The notes below the pieces were generated by a model, which was not told the origin of the DNA, did no database searches, and saw only the letters and a program-made list of their open reading frames with translations. From positions 35,580 through 99,579 of the forward strand of contig NZ_JFZT01000019.1 in assembly GCF_000632495.1 (NCBI RefSeq): a stretch of 64,000 bases of DNA. Reading direction: 5' to 3'. A program made the position numbers and the translations under genes. Below are positions 43,758-52,407 of the stretch, in pieces. Source of the stretch: Candidatus Acidianus copahuensis. GTDB taxonomy: Archaea > Thermoproteota > Thermoprotei_A > Sulfolobales > Sulfolobaceae. Within the stretch, counting starts at the first letter, position 1; each line of letters begins with the position of its first letter.

Positions 43758-44799
43758 AGATATTTTTTTCAAGGGAGTTCAGAGGTTTCCCCCTCTTTTC
43801 CATAAATACCATGTCTTCAATCCTTATGCCAAACTTTCCAGGTACGTAAATTCCAGGTTCGACCGTAAATATCATTCCATTAGTGACTCTCTCTAAATTA
43901 TCCTGGGAAATATATGGGTCTTCATGTACATCAATTCCTATTCCATGTCCAGTCCTATGAATGAAAAATTTTCCATATCCGGCCATCGTTATTTTCTCTC
44001 TTGCTAGAGAGTCTATTTTCATTGCTGTCATATTTTCCTCGCCGTTCTCGGCGGATATTTGAGCCTCCTTCACTATTTCATAAACTTTTTTCACATCTTC
44101 TGAGACGTTTCCTATAGATACTACTCTAGTTGTATCTGTTGAGTAATTCTTGTATTTTACTCCGAAGTCCACTATTATTGGTTCGTTTCTATTTATTTTT
44201 CTATCAGTACATCTCAAATGAGGCATAGAAGTATTTGGCCCAGAGGTAAGAATGGTCTTGAAGGAATATCCATCTGCCCCATTTTCAATGAATTTTTCTT
44301 CTAGAATATTTGCTAATTTGCACTCTGGAATACCTTCAGTAACATAGTCGAGAAATTGAAGAAAACTTTTCTCAGCTATCTTGATCCCTTCTTTCATAGT
44401 AGATATTTCTTGTTCATCCTTTATTGCCCTTAGCTTTCTTAACATCTTTGAGGCTTCAATTATCTTGCTAGGCTTAAAGTTGTTAATTATTTGAATTAAG
44501 AAAACTGACCATAATTGATCGTCAACTCCTATTGACGAGCCAGTCTTTAGCGTAAGTTTAGAATATGGATTTTCCCCATCCTCATACGATATTGTAGCTA
44601 TCTTTGTTTTCTCTAGCTGTTCCTCATATAATTTAGGAGCAAGGAAGAATTCATCATCCTTACTTATTATGAGGAAGAGAGGTCTTTCCATTTGTTCTTC
44701 GAAAAATCCAGTTAGGTAGAAGGTATTACTTCCTGGAGAAAGAATAACGTAATCCAATGCTTCTTTTTCCATGAGATCCCTTAGTTTTTTTACTCTCAT
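43747..44799 (-). CDS. pepQ: Xaa-Pro dipeptidase (M24 family)
   Basis: The 350-residue protein has a creatinase-like N-terminal domain and a pita-bread catalytic domain with the five metal ligands: VDFGVKYKNYSTDTTR (two Asp), HRTGHGIG (His), FTVEPGIYV (Glu) and GIRIEDMVF (Glu). It cleaves X-Pro dipeptides in the cytosol. Length is typical of archaeal prolidase. Confidence 0.92.
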   Translation of the reverse strand: MRVKKLRDLMEKEALDYVILSPGSNTFYLTGFFEEQMERPLFLIISKDDEFFLAPKLYEEQLEKTKIATISYEDGENPYSKLTLKTGSSIGVDDQLWSVFLIQIINNFKPSKIIEASKMLRKLRAIKDEQEISTMKEGIKIAEKSFLQFLDYVTEGIPECKLANILEEKFIENGADGYSFKTILTSGPNTSMPHLRCTDRKINRNEPIIVDFGVKYKNYSTDTTRVVSIGNVSEDVKKVYEIVKEAQISAENGEENMTAMKIDSLAREKITMAGYGKFFIHRTGHGIGIDVHEDPYISQDNLERVTNGMIFTVEPGIYVPGKFGIRIEDMVFMEKRGKPLNSLEKNIFIV

Positions 44800-44828
44800 G
44801 TTCTATTTCTTGAATTAGGATCTAAAGA

Positions 44829-45788
44829 ATGTTTATAGTACTTTCTAAGAAGCATGAACTTCATTATCCTCCCTCTTTGCATCATGAAAATCCAGATAGA
44901 ATAAGAATATCGTTGGACGCAATCAAGGATCTTGGAAAATTAGTTGAACCTGACCCAGCCCAAAATGTCCTAGTTCATTCACCAGAGTACGTGGAGAGAG
45001 TTAAGAGGACTAACGGCTGGTTAGATGCTGATACCTATGTTAACACAAACACATATATTGCGGCACTTTACGCTTTAGGGGGCGCAGAGCTAGCAGTTAG
45101 GTTAGGTGGAATAGCACTGGTTCGTCCTCCTGGACATCATTCTGGTACTAATGGTAAGGCCTTAGGAGCTCCTACCCAAGGATTTTGTATTTTTAATAAT
45201 GTTGCATATGCAATAAAGAAACTAGGGCTCAAGAACGTTGCAGTAATAGACTTTGATGTTCATTATGGGAATGGCACGCAGGAAATATTTTATAGAGACC
45301 CTGAAGTTCTTCATATAGATATTCATCAAGATCCTGGAACATTATATCCTGGTACAGGTTTTCCTGAGATGATTGGAGAAGGAGAAGGAAGAGGAACCAA
45401 AGTGAACTTAATTGTTCCTCCTCTATCTAGGGACGACATTTACTTGGAACTTATCCCGATAGTTGAGTCTATACTAGACGACTATAAGCCTTCTACCTTG
45501 ATTTTCTCCGCAGGTTTTGATGCATATGTTGAAGACGGTTTATCTTCAGTAATGGCAACAGAAAAAACTTTTTACTCGTTTGGAAGACTAAATTACCCTA
45601 GTAAAAGCGCAGTCCTTGAAGGAGGATATTCTGAAGGGTTAAGGAGAGGATTAAGGGCATTTGCTGAAGGGTTTTCTAACTTGGAAAAAGATTATCCCAT
45701 AACTTACTCAACTGATTCAGTAAAAACTCGTTTCCTTCAATATCTAGGAAAGGAAAGGAAAATTCTAAGGGATTATTGGAAGGTTTAG
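44829..45788 (+). CDS. histone-deacetylase-fold deacetylase (acetoin utilisation type)
   Basis: The 319-residue enzyme has the zinc site and active His pair: RPPGHHSG, IDFDVHYGNGTQ (Asp and His ligands; the second His of the usual VHHGN is Tyr), HIDIHQDPGT and FSAGFDAYVED. Such archaeal proteins act on acetylated polyamines, lysines or small amides. Its TAG stop interlocks with the TAA of the reverse-strand TnpB-like gene. Confidence 0.9.
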   Translation: MFIVLSKKHELHYPPSLHHENPDRIRISLDAIKDLGKLVEPDPAQNVLVHSPEYVERVKRTNGWLDADTYVNTNTYIAALYALGGAELAVRLGGIALVRPPGHHSGTNGKALGAPTQGFCIFNNVAYAIKKLGLKNVAVIDFDVHYGNGTQEIFYRDPEVLHIDIHQDPGTLYPGTGFPEMIGEGEGRGTKVNLIVPPLSRDDIYLELIPIVESILDDYKPSTLIFSAGFDAYVEDGLSSVMATEKTFYSFGRLNYPSKSAVLEGGYSEGLRRGLRAFAEGFSNLEKDYPITYSTDSVKTRFLQYLGKERKILRDYWKV

Positions 45789-46612
45789 CAGGTGAAGTAA
45801 CACTTTAAGGCTAAGTTATATGCTGCATTAAAGTCCCTATCAGCCTTATATCCACAAGATGGGCATACAAATATCGAACCCATAACTTCTCCACTTCGAT
45901 AACCGCATCTTGAGCATATCTTAGTAGTGTTTCTGGGATCAAGTCTTCTTACCTTAAATCCGTGACTAAATAACTCTTTCTCTAGTATCTGTTCAATTGC
46001 CCTAAGCCCTTTCCCTACCTTAGCGTTGTATATTCTTAGATCCTCTATAGCTATAACCTTTGGTTTGATGGCCTCTAGAAAGGAGAGTGCCTCAGAGATT
46101 GGTTGTCTAACTTGAGATTTTATATCATTTAAGTAAACTAATCCCTGTGAGTCTCCAAGATACTTGGTGAAAGTATCTACCATTTTTCTATCACCAATAT
46201 ATTTCGTCTTGTATACTTTACCTTCTTCAACTATTGCAACAATAGTAAAAAGATGCCTTATTCCTAAATCTATTCCAACAATAGGACTCTGCTCCTTATA
46301 GGCTAAATATACCTTTACTCCACTTTCAAAACTGATTATCGCATACTCAGGTATGCCTTCTTTAGGTTTTTCAACTATCGCGTTTATCTTAGATACCTTT
46401 ACTTTTCCATTTATTTCTGAGATCTTTAGTGGACCTATTCTCAAATTATTAGGCGCTATACCGAATTCCTTTAACCTATTAGGTACAGGGGGATCTTGTC
46501 CTCCAGTTTTCCTTATTGCATTTCTATAATTAATATAGTAAAGAATGTCGCTATGAATCTGTTTTAACATACCATAATCTACTATTTTTACTTCTACAAG
46601 TTGTTCTGACAT
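45785..46612 (-). CDS. compact TnpB-like RuvC nuclease homologue, apparently immobile
   Basis: The 275-residue protein keeps the core of TnpB: a beta-rich lead-in (about 57-110), RuvC-I IVGIDLG (D115), RuvC-II VIAIEDL (E190), a four-Cys zinc finger (C233, C236, C250, C253) and RuvC-III KADRDFNAA (D260). So the catalytic triad is complete. Canonical TnpB is about 370-410 residues; the N-terminal half is shortened here. No element end or hairpin is visible on either side, and the stop shares bases with the deacetylase stop, leaving no room for a right end or 3' guide RNA. It has its own promoter. Confidence 0.75.
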   Translation of the reverse strand: MSEQLVEVKIVDYGMLKQIHSDILYYINYRNAIRKTGGQDPPVPNRLKEFGIAPNNLRIGPLKISEINGKVKVSKINAIVEKPKEGIPEYAIISFESGVKVYLAYKEQSPIVGIDLGIRHLFTIVAIVEEGKVYKTKYIGDRKMVDTFTKYLGDSQGLVYLNDIKSQVRQPISEALSFLEAIKPKVIAIEDLRIYNAKVGKGLRAIEQILEKELFSHGFKVRRLDPRNTTKICSRCGYRSGEVMGSIFVCPSCGYKADRDFNAAYNLALKCYFTC

Positions 46613-46631
46613 ATTATAATCTTCGATTGAA

Positions 46632-46641
46632 CTTATTTAAG
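46632..46641 (-). promoter_or_regulatory. TATA box of the compact TnpB-like gene
   Basis: CTTAAATAAG on the reverse strand is centred about 24 bases before the ATG at 46612, right for a leaderless transcript. It shows the gene is equipped for its own transcription. The rest of the 115-base gap to 46727 is A+T-rich and holds no hairpin typical of IS605 ends. Confidence 0.5.
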
Positions 46642-46727
46642 AATTTAAGCAAATGAGCTATTATGTCTTGGAAAAATATAAAGATAGTATTTAATAACTA
46701 TTATAGTAAAATAAAATTGTAAAACAA

Positions 46728-47447
46728 TTATATTTCGATAGGACTTCCAACTTTTATCTTCTCAACATCACTTCTTTTTAGATAGTACAAAAGAGTAGAT
46801 GAAAAAACGTAATCTCCAAGTCTATACATCACATAATATTCTGTGTTCTCCTTAATTTTATCTTGGTTGAAATAATTTACTACGTAAAGAGTAGGTCCTT
46901 TAGATTCAGAAAAGGAAATTAGACCAGAGTTTAGACTTGATGAATACTGTCCTATTTCTTTAATGACTTCATTTAGTGAATCAAAAGGTAATAATCCAGA
47001 TTCAATCTTTTGCCCTATCTTTTCTAAGATAAGATAACTATCAGTATATGGTTTCTTACCATTTTCACCAAACACTTTTCGATTAACTGAACCATTGTGC
47101 GCAAAATATAGATCAAAAACGCTAGATCTCAAGTGATATGGATGATTGTGATTTAGTCCTACAAGAAACTTTTTGCTTGTCTTTCTAGCATGAATAATTC
47201 CAATCATTTCATCACCTTTTATTGAGGTAAGTATTGTTTGCCCAACTTTGTCCTCAAATGCAGGTTCAGGGGATCTATAGTATACTTTTTTCCACGAATT
47301 TCCCTTTAAGAAAACAACAAAACCCCATCCATCATCATGTCTTCCATAAATTTTAGATAACGGATCCATTTCAGCAGAGGAGAAGAAAGCCTTTACTATG
47401 TCTTGGTTTAGTTTATCCTTAGTATGAAACGCTAAAATCCTACACAT
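46728..47447 (-). CDS. class II glutamine amidotransferase
   Basis: The 239-residue protein begins MCRILAFHTKDK, with Cys2 as the N-terminal nucleophile after removal of Met, and has RHDDGWGFV, GIIHARKTS and FAHNGSVN, the glutaminase motifs of the YafJ/EgtC-like group. The acceptor domain is missing, so it acts alone or with a partner. It overlaps the MBL hydrolase gene by 8 bases. Confidence 0.87.
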   Translation of the reverse strand: MCRILAFHTKDKLNQDIVKAFFSSAEMDPLSKIYGRHDDGWGFVVFLKGNSWKKVYYRSPEPAFEDKVGQTILTSIKGDEMIGIIHARKTSKKFLVGLNHNHPYHLRSSVFDLYFAHNGSVNRKVFGENGKKPYTDSYLILEKIGQKIESGLLPFDSLNEVIKEIGQYSSSLNSGLISFSESKGPTLYVVNYFNQDKIKENTEYYVMYRLGDYVFSSTLLYYLKRSDVEKIKVGSPIEI

Positions 47448-48129
47448 CTATTATCATCCCATCATATGCCATAATAGCTCTGCCAGATAATGCTTCTTTT
47501 ATTTCGTTTTCTATCTGAGCAGGAATATGCGTGGCAATAATTCTTTTACCAGATTTCAAATCCTTAACGCTAGTATGTCCATAATTCTCACATCCTTGAA
47601 TACAAGTTACTTCATGTATTATCAAATCAGCATCTTTAGTCTCTCTATCTATCTCATCACAAGGCTCTTTCGTATCTCCTGAATAAAGTATTTTAGTTCT
47701 TCCATCTGTTATAACGTAACTTACTGCATATATTTTATGGCAAGCCTTTACTGAATACACTTCTATGTCTCCGATCTTGGCTTTTGGTAATTCCTCTTCA
47801 CGGATGTCTGCAGAAATGTCATTTCCAATTTTCTTGTAGACGTTAAGTAAATCTAATAAACCTGGAGGGGAAAATATCTTAACATCTCTCATACCCCTTA
47901 TCTTTCTTTGAACAAGATAATCAAAGATACCGTTGATATGATCAATATGAAGATGAGTAACGAAAATTCCTTCTATTTCTGGAAATCCAATATCTTCAAG
48001 TTTAGAGTTTGAGCCATTACCCATATCTAAAATTATTTTTGCTTCCTTGCTTGATAACATTATTGAGGACTTAGATCTTTTACTTCCTAAAGTTGAACCA
48101 GAACCCGTACCTAAGAACGTTATCCTCAT
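47440..48129 (-). CDS. metallo-beta-lactamase-fold hydrolase, RNase Z-related
   Basis: The 229-residue protein has MRITFLGTGSG at the start, THLHIDHING (HxHxDH zinc site), LYSGDTKEP (bridging Asp), GHTSVKD and IIATHIP (final His). It is most like RNase Z-type members but lacks the exosite arm seen in tRNase Z. The real role could be a phosphodiesterase. Its ATG overlaps the TGA of a 41-residue reading frame upstream (ATGA). Confidence 0.83.
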   Translation of the reverse strand: MRITFLGTGSGSTLGSKRSKSSIMLSSKEAKIILDMGNGSNSKLEDIGFPEIEGIFVTHLHIDHINGIFDYLVQRKIRGMRDVKIFSPPGLLDLLNVYKKIGNDISADIREEELPKAKIGDIEVYSVKACHKIYAVSYVITDGRTKILYSGDTKEPCDEIDRETKDADLIIHEVTCIQGCENYGHTSVKDLKSGKRIIATHIPAQIENEIKEALSGRAIMAYDGMIIDV

Positions 48130-48251
48130 ATATCATCCCTCTGATCTATATCGACTGGAATTCCGCAATAGCCATTAACTTCTTCTTCTCTCCTTCTTCT
48201 TGAATTATTCTTCTTCTCGTTTCTTATTTTACTCTTCTCTCTCTTTGACAA
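48126..48251 (-). CDS. 41-residue highly basic microprotein
   Basis: A reverse-strand frame from TTG at 48251 to TGA at 48126-48128. It has a Lys/Arg-Glu-rich first half (RNEKKNNSRRRREEE) and a distinct end, VNGYCGIPVDIDQRDDI. GGAGGTGG lies about eight bases before the TTG, and the stop overlaps the ATG of the MBL gene in an ATGA, a common coupled arrangement. It overlaps the end of the kinase gene by 23 bases. No family is known to me. The purine-rich DNA here could also be chance. Confidence 0.45.
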   Translation of the reverse strand: MSKREKSKIRNEKKNNSRRRREEEVNGYCGIPVDIDQRDDI

Positions 48252-49098
48252 ACTTTTCCACCTCCTCCCTTCTAGGTCCTACCGCTCCAAACTTTGTTAC
48301 AGAAATAGCCGCAACAATGTTTGCAAAATTCACAGCATACTCTAAGTTCTCTCCTTTTTCAAGCATATAAGCCAATGCAGCGTTAAACACATCTCCTGCT
48401 CCTGTAGTATCAATTGCCTTTACTCGAGGTGCTGGGATTATAACCCTCTTTTCTTTTGTAGCTATTAGAGATCCTCTCTCTCCTAATGTAATGATTACAG
48501 CTTTTTTTACTCTTTTTAAAAGAATATTAATACCGTAATCTATATCATCTGCGTTAGTCAACTGTTTAAATTCAACTTCATTTGGAGTAATTATATCAAC
48601 AAGGTTTAGTATACTTTGATCTTCAATGACTGCCGGAGCAGGATTAAGTATTTTCAAACCTGGAAAATTTCTTAACGCTTTTCTAACTACGTTTTCCCTT
48701 ATTTCCATTTGAGTTAACATAACGTCTCCGTCAAGCTCACTAATGTCCTCTTCTTGAAGGTCGAAGTTAGCTCCGCGATGAACTATTATTCTACTATTTC
48801 CTTCTTTATCGACGAGAATGTAGGCTGATCCGGTTATATTATTCTTTACCTTGATCTTGTCTATTCCTACTTTCTCAATTTTCCAGAACTCTATAGCATG
48901 TTTTCCTCTTTCATCCTTACCTACTGCAGCAATTAGATCTACTTGTGAACCCAATCTGCTTGCGGAGACTGCCTGATTTGATCCCTTTCCTCCATGGCCA
49001 ATAATTACATCTCTGACGAAGACAGTTTCTCCCTCATCTGGAAAGTTATCTACTTTAAGTACTATATCAGTATTGTAACTCCCAACTACTACTATCAT
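48229..49098 (-). CDS. ribokinase-like PfkB kinase
   Basis: The 289-residue protein has VVGSYNTDIVLKVDNFP, GHGGKGSNQAVSASRLG (ribokinase-type substrate motif), and AIDTTGAGDVFNAALAYML with the catalytic Asp. It most resembles ribokinase or a nucleoside kinase. ATG at 49098 overlaps the ThiD stop by 4 bases. It is the second PfkB kinase in the window. Confidence 0.87.
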   Translation of the reverse strand: MIVVVGSYNTDIVLKVDNFPDEGETVFVRDVIIGHGGKGSNQAVSASRLGSQVDLIAAVGKDERGKHAIEFWKIEKVGIDKIKVKNNITGSAYILVDKEGNSRIIVHRGANFDLQEEDISELDGDVMLTQMEIRENVVRKALRNFPGLKILNPAPAVIEDQSILNLVDIITPNEVEFKQLTNADDIDYGINILLKRVKKAVIITLGERGSLIATKEKRVIIPAPRVKAIDTTGAGDVFNAALAYMLEKGENLEYAVNFANIVAAISVTKFGAVGPRREEVEKFVKEREE

Positions 49099-50303
49099 TT
49101 TAGTATCATCTCAATTTTACTCAATAGTTCTTCTGTTGAATTTGCAACTAAAACTAATTTACCGTCAATAGAAACCATATCTGAGTTAAAACCGCTCTCG
49201 GAAATTTTTACTTTTCCATTCTCTATAGATTTTATAACAGTTTGTGTTGGTGAAATCTTTATTCCAACTCTTTTTGAGGAGATCTCTAGTGCCTTAACCA
49301 CTGTATTTTTCTTTGGGTTTATAAGAATAGGTCCATCAAGCTTTGTCCACTCTAAATACCTGATTATACCTCCAGCTAACGTCGCATAATCATTATAGGG
49401 AGTAATTATAGCAACGTTAGCTTTTTCATCATCATCTATTAGTTTTGGTAAGTAATCCTTTTCCTTTTCCAGAATATATAGAAGTTCCTCTAATTCTTCT
49501 CTTGCCTCCTCCATTGCTATCTTTCTTTCAGGGTTGGAAAAGGGGTCAACAGGTCCGTGCCCTTTTCCTAGGTCAAGAGAAAAAGCGATTGAGTTCTCTA
49601 CAAACTCCTTAGCCATTTTTATTGAGTTTAATAAGGGAAAACCCTTAGCTAAATAGGCAGTAATCGCAGCTGAGAATACATCTCCACTTCCATGAACGTT
49701 TTTAGTTTCAACTTTATTCCCTCTGACTTCAATTGTATTTCCATCTATAACTGCAACGTCGAGTCCATTAAAGTAACTCCCTCCCTTTACTATTACGTTA
49801 CCGTATTTTTCATAGATCTTTCTTGCCGACCTCATTAAATCATCTGGACTCTCTATTTTAAACCCAGATATTATTTCAGCTTCAAATTTATTTGGAGTTG
49901 AGATTAAACTTTCTTTGAGTAGGCCTTCTAGAGAAGGCATTATGTCCTCTGAGATTAATGAAGATCCTGATTTAGCAACCATCACTGGATCTAGGACTAA
50001 CTTAATTCCGTATTGAATAACCTTCTCCTTGACAATGTCAATTATTTTCCTGGAGGCTAACATACCTGTCTTCGCATATAATGGGGAAAAATCTTTCATA
50101 ATTGTGTCAAACTGGGCTGCTATAAAATCCGGAGGAACTTCTAGAACGTTTGTTACTTCAAATGTGTTTTGAGCTGTTAAGCTAGTTATAACTGTGGTTC
50201 CAAAAACGCCTAATGATGTAAAGGTTTTTAGATCAGCTTGTAGTCCTGCTCCTCCTCCAGAATCACTACCTGCAATAGTAATTACAACTGGTCTAGATCT
50301 CAC
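49095..50303 (-). CDS. thiDN: ThiD-ThiN fusion: HMP(-P) kinase with thiamine-phosphate synthase domain
   Basis: The 402-residue protein has the ThiD kinase (ITIAGSDSGGGAGLQADLK, ITSLTAQNT, LDPVMVAKSG, NVHGSGDVFSAAI) over about 1-260. A C-terminal ThiN-like part follows (AREELEELLYIL, ITPYNDYATLAGGIIRYLEW), divergent from textbook ThiN. Together they phosphorylate hydroxymethylpyrimidine and join it to thiazole phosphate. GTG at 50303 is chosen because a TATA box lies 23 bases before it and the ThiD start fits; an ORF start at 50345 would overlap the protease gene. Confidence 0.88.
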   Translation of the reverse strand: MRSRPVVITIAGSDSGGGAGLQADLKTFTSLGVFGTTVITSLTAQNTFEVTNVLEVPPDFIAAQFDTIMKDFSPLYAKTGMLASRKIIDIVKEKVIQYGIKLVLDPVMVAKSGSSLISEDIMPSLEGLLKESLISTPNKFEAEIISGFKIESPDDLMRSARKIYEKYGNVIVKGGSYFNGLDVAVIDGNTIEVRGNKVETKNVHGSGDVFSAAITAYLAKGFPLLNSIKMAKEFVENSIAFSLDLGKGHGPVDPFSNPERKIAMEEAREELEELLYILEKEKDYLPKLIDDDEKANVAIITPYNDYATLAGGIIRYLEWTKLDGPILINPKKNTVVKALEISSKRVGIKISPTQTVIKSIENGKVKISESGFNSDMVSIDGKLVLVANSTEELLSKIEMILK

Positions 50304-50321
50304 AATAAGGAGTCTACAATT

Positions 50322-50330
50322 TAATATAAA
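50322..50330 (-). promoter_or_regulatory. TATA box of thiDN
   Basis: TTTATATTA on the reverse strand lies about 23 bases before the GTG start. It points to a leaderless message and leaves no room for a TPP riboswitch. Confidence 0.5.
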
Positions 50331-50341
50331 ACTTCTAACTT

Positions 50342-51151
50342 TCACTCATATTCGCTAAGATATCTTAGTCTATCGCTTAAGTACGGATGCGTTCTAAAGA
50401 GACTAATCCCTCTATTTTCCATCGACATTATATCGTACTTTGCGAAAAGCACTTGAAGTTCTGGCAAATTCTTGATAAGATTCGAAGGCATAAGATTACT
50501 TAAGTAAGCAATCTTGATTAACGCTGTTTGTAAAGGTACAGCAAATTCTCTATTATTCTTTACTGCTGTTATATCAGCTCTCTTTTCAACGTGTCTATGT
50601 ATAGCATAGAAAAGAGGAAATAAAATGAAAAGATAAACAAAAAATATTATGCCTCCTAAAGCATTAAAAGCGGTATAAACAAGAGTAACGTAAATCGCAT
50701 CTATTCCCATTAGGGCTAGAATTAATGTCTCAGGATCCTTATTTTTTAGATGTGAAAGTTCATGGGCTATTACAGCTTTGATTTCTTCTTGATTCAGCAT
50801 TGTAGTTAACGGGTAAGTGACTGCCATTCCTCTAAAGAAAATATTTCCAAAGGCCACAGCATTTGGAAAATTTACATACGAGACGTAAACTCTAGGCGTT
50901 TTAATTCGTAACTTTTCTGCAACTTCTTTAACTAGAGACTGGATCTCAGCATTCTCTCTTCTCATCTTTAATAGCATCATCATTATGAAAGGGGAAATAA
51001 GATACCATAGACCAAATACTATGATTATTTGTAAAGCATTAAGTAGAATATTATTTGCTGGAATTATTAGTGTTATTATTACTCCTATTACCATTATTGT
51101 TATAAATGAGACTACATAATATCTCAGCCAATACCTTGTTACTGAAGTCAT
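50342..51151 (-). CDS. M48 membrane metalloprotease (HtpX-like)
   Basis: The 269-residue protein has two N-terminal membrane helices (about 8-30 and 36-60), zinc motif VIAHELSHLKNKDPE, a double membrane segment (about 150-188) and EKRADITAV with the third ligand. It is intermediate in size between full HtpX and the small copy at 37 kb. It lies upstream of thiDN, which has its own promoter. Confidence 0.9.
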   Translation of the reverse strand: MTSVTRYWLRYYVVSFITIMVIGVIITLIIPANNILLNALQIIIVFGLWYLISPFIMMMLLKMRRENAEIQSLVKEVAEKLRIKTPRVYVSYVNFPNAVAFGNIFFRGMAVTYPLTTMLNQEEIKAVIAHELSHLKNKDPETLILALMGIDAIYVTLVYTAFNALGGIIFFVYLFILFPLFYAIHRHVEKRADITAVKNNREFAVPLQTALIKIAYLSNLMPSNLIKNLPELQVLFAKYDIMSMENRGISLFRTHPYLSDRLRYLSEYE

Positions 51152-51166
51152 GCATAGCTATTAACT

Positions 51167-51712
51167 TCATACATTATTTGATTTTTGTAGAATCAGTTCT
51201 GATAAGGAGTATCTGATTGACCTTGAAACGTCCTTTCCTAATGGCGTACCTGGGCCTGCAAAACTATTTTCCCCAGAGAGGGAACCTACAGCTATTGCAT
51301 CACTAACTGTTCCAGTAAGCCGAAAACCAGAATCTCTTAGAGCACCAGCTTTAGCTTCAGTAGCTGTTCTAATTAGGTCAATCAATCCGTTTATATTAAG
51401 AGGGTAATCTACAAATATGCCAATGTTAATTGTACACCCAGCGTCCTCTCCACTTTCCCCAATTCCAGCGCTAATAAAGAGCTTTCCCCACTTACATCTA
51501 AAGTACCCGTATCGCTCTGCAGCAGTCATAAAGATCACAGTGTCTTTTCCGCAATTACACATACTTACTGCATCCTTCCAAGGATCTTTACTACAGTAGC
51601 TCTTATCTACAAAAAGAGTTGCAACTCGTCTAACTGTCGATATTCCTTCAGGATAAAGGGCGGACGTCAAGGTTAGATATTCTTTCCCTAATTCAAATAT
51701 TACCCTCCTCAA
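51167..51712 (-). CDS. cbiZ: adenosylcobinamide amidohydrolase
   Basis: The 181-residue protein shows the CbiZ motifs: TEAKAGALRDSGF, LTGTVSDAIAVGS and GPGTPLGKDVSRSI near the C-terminus. CbiZ removes the aminopropanol-containing side chain from cobinamides so salvaged corrinoids can re-enter the CbiB step. cbiB, cobS and cobQ are 15-18 kb away, giving the organism a salvage route. It overlaps the DUF929 gene by 4 bases. Confidence 0.92.
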   Translation of the reverse strand: MRRVIFELGKEYLTLTSALYPEGISTVRRVATLFVDKSYCSKDPWKDAVSMCNCGKDTVIFMTAAERYGYFRCKWGKLFISAGIGESGEDAGCTINIGIFVDYPLNINGLIDLIRTATEAKAGALRDSGFRLTGTVSDAIAVGSLSGENSFAGPGTPLGKDVSRSIRYSLSELILQKSNNV

Positions 51713-52407
51713 GACAATAACGCCTCTATTGTTTTTGATCCTCTTTCTATTTGAGGGATACTATTGATATGAGACATTACGAATTGAGGGGAAAGCCCTG
51801 AAATGACGGAAGGATTATAAATATACCCTATTAAAATGTAAGTTCCTTGCTTTCCAGTTATCAATATAGTGGTGGGAATGTGGGGAGGATTACCTAAATA
51901 CGCTGCAGGTTGGAAAAATCCACCAGAAGCCCACTTCTCGGTCACATATTCCTTAATTATTGAATAGGTCCAAGGGAACTCTTCCTTTATCTTATTAAGA
52001 CCATATGTAACGTAATTGCTTACTTTAGTCCCATTAGCTGTAGAATTTAAGAACTCGTTGTACAAGTAAACAAATTTAAACTCAATTGAGGAATTTGGTG
52101 AAAAACCAGTAAATATTAGAGCTGGAGTATTTGGATATGCATCTAATGGATCCGAATGTCCGTAGGTGAAATTTAATTTTCCAAAGCTCGATAAAGCTAA
52201 GTATATAGACCAACTATCAGCAGCTCCAAATGGACATCCATACCAGCTTATTAAAATCACGCATGTTCCTCCATTAGGATTGAGATTTTGAGAACTTACT
52301 TTTATGATAGAATTCATAGGAATTTCGAACAAGGGTGAAGTGCCCAAAATTAGGATTATAGCTAACACTAAAGTTATCACTATTGGTATTATTTTTCTAA
52401 AATTAAT
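51709..52407 (-). CDS. DUF929-family membrane-anchored or secreted protein
   Basis: The protein is 232 residues from an ATT at 52407, or 223 from GTG at 52380. With the ATT start it opens NFRKIIPIVITLVLAIILIL, a classic positive-then-hydrophobic signal anchor, and GGTGA stands six bases before the ATT. The GTG start would lose the positive charges. The body has ILISWYGCPFGAADSW, the thioredoxin-like CPFG of DUF929, and several NxS/T sites. Function is unknown; a redox or thiol role outside the cell is possible. Confidence 0.75.
   Translation of the reverse strand: MNFRKIIPIVITLVLAIILILGTSPLFEIPMNSIIKVSSQNLNPNGGTCVILISWYGCPFGAADSWSIYLALSSFGKLNFTYGHSDPLDAYPNTPALIFTGFSPNSSIEFKFVYLYNEFLNSTANGTKVSNYVTYGLNKIKEEFPWTYSIIKEYVTEKWASGGFFQPAAYLGNPPHIPTTILITGKQGTYILIGYIYNPSVISGLSPQFVMSHINSIPQIERGSKTIEALLS

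Noticed and set aside
50304..50341. TPP riboswitch before thiDN
   Set aside because: A TATA box lies 23 bases before the start, leaving no leader.
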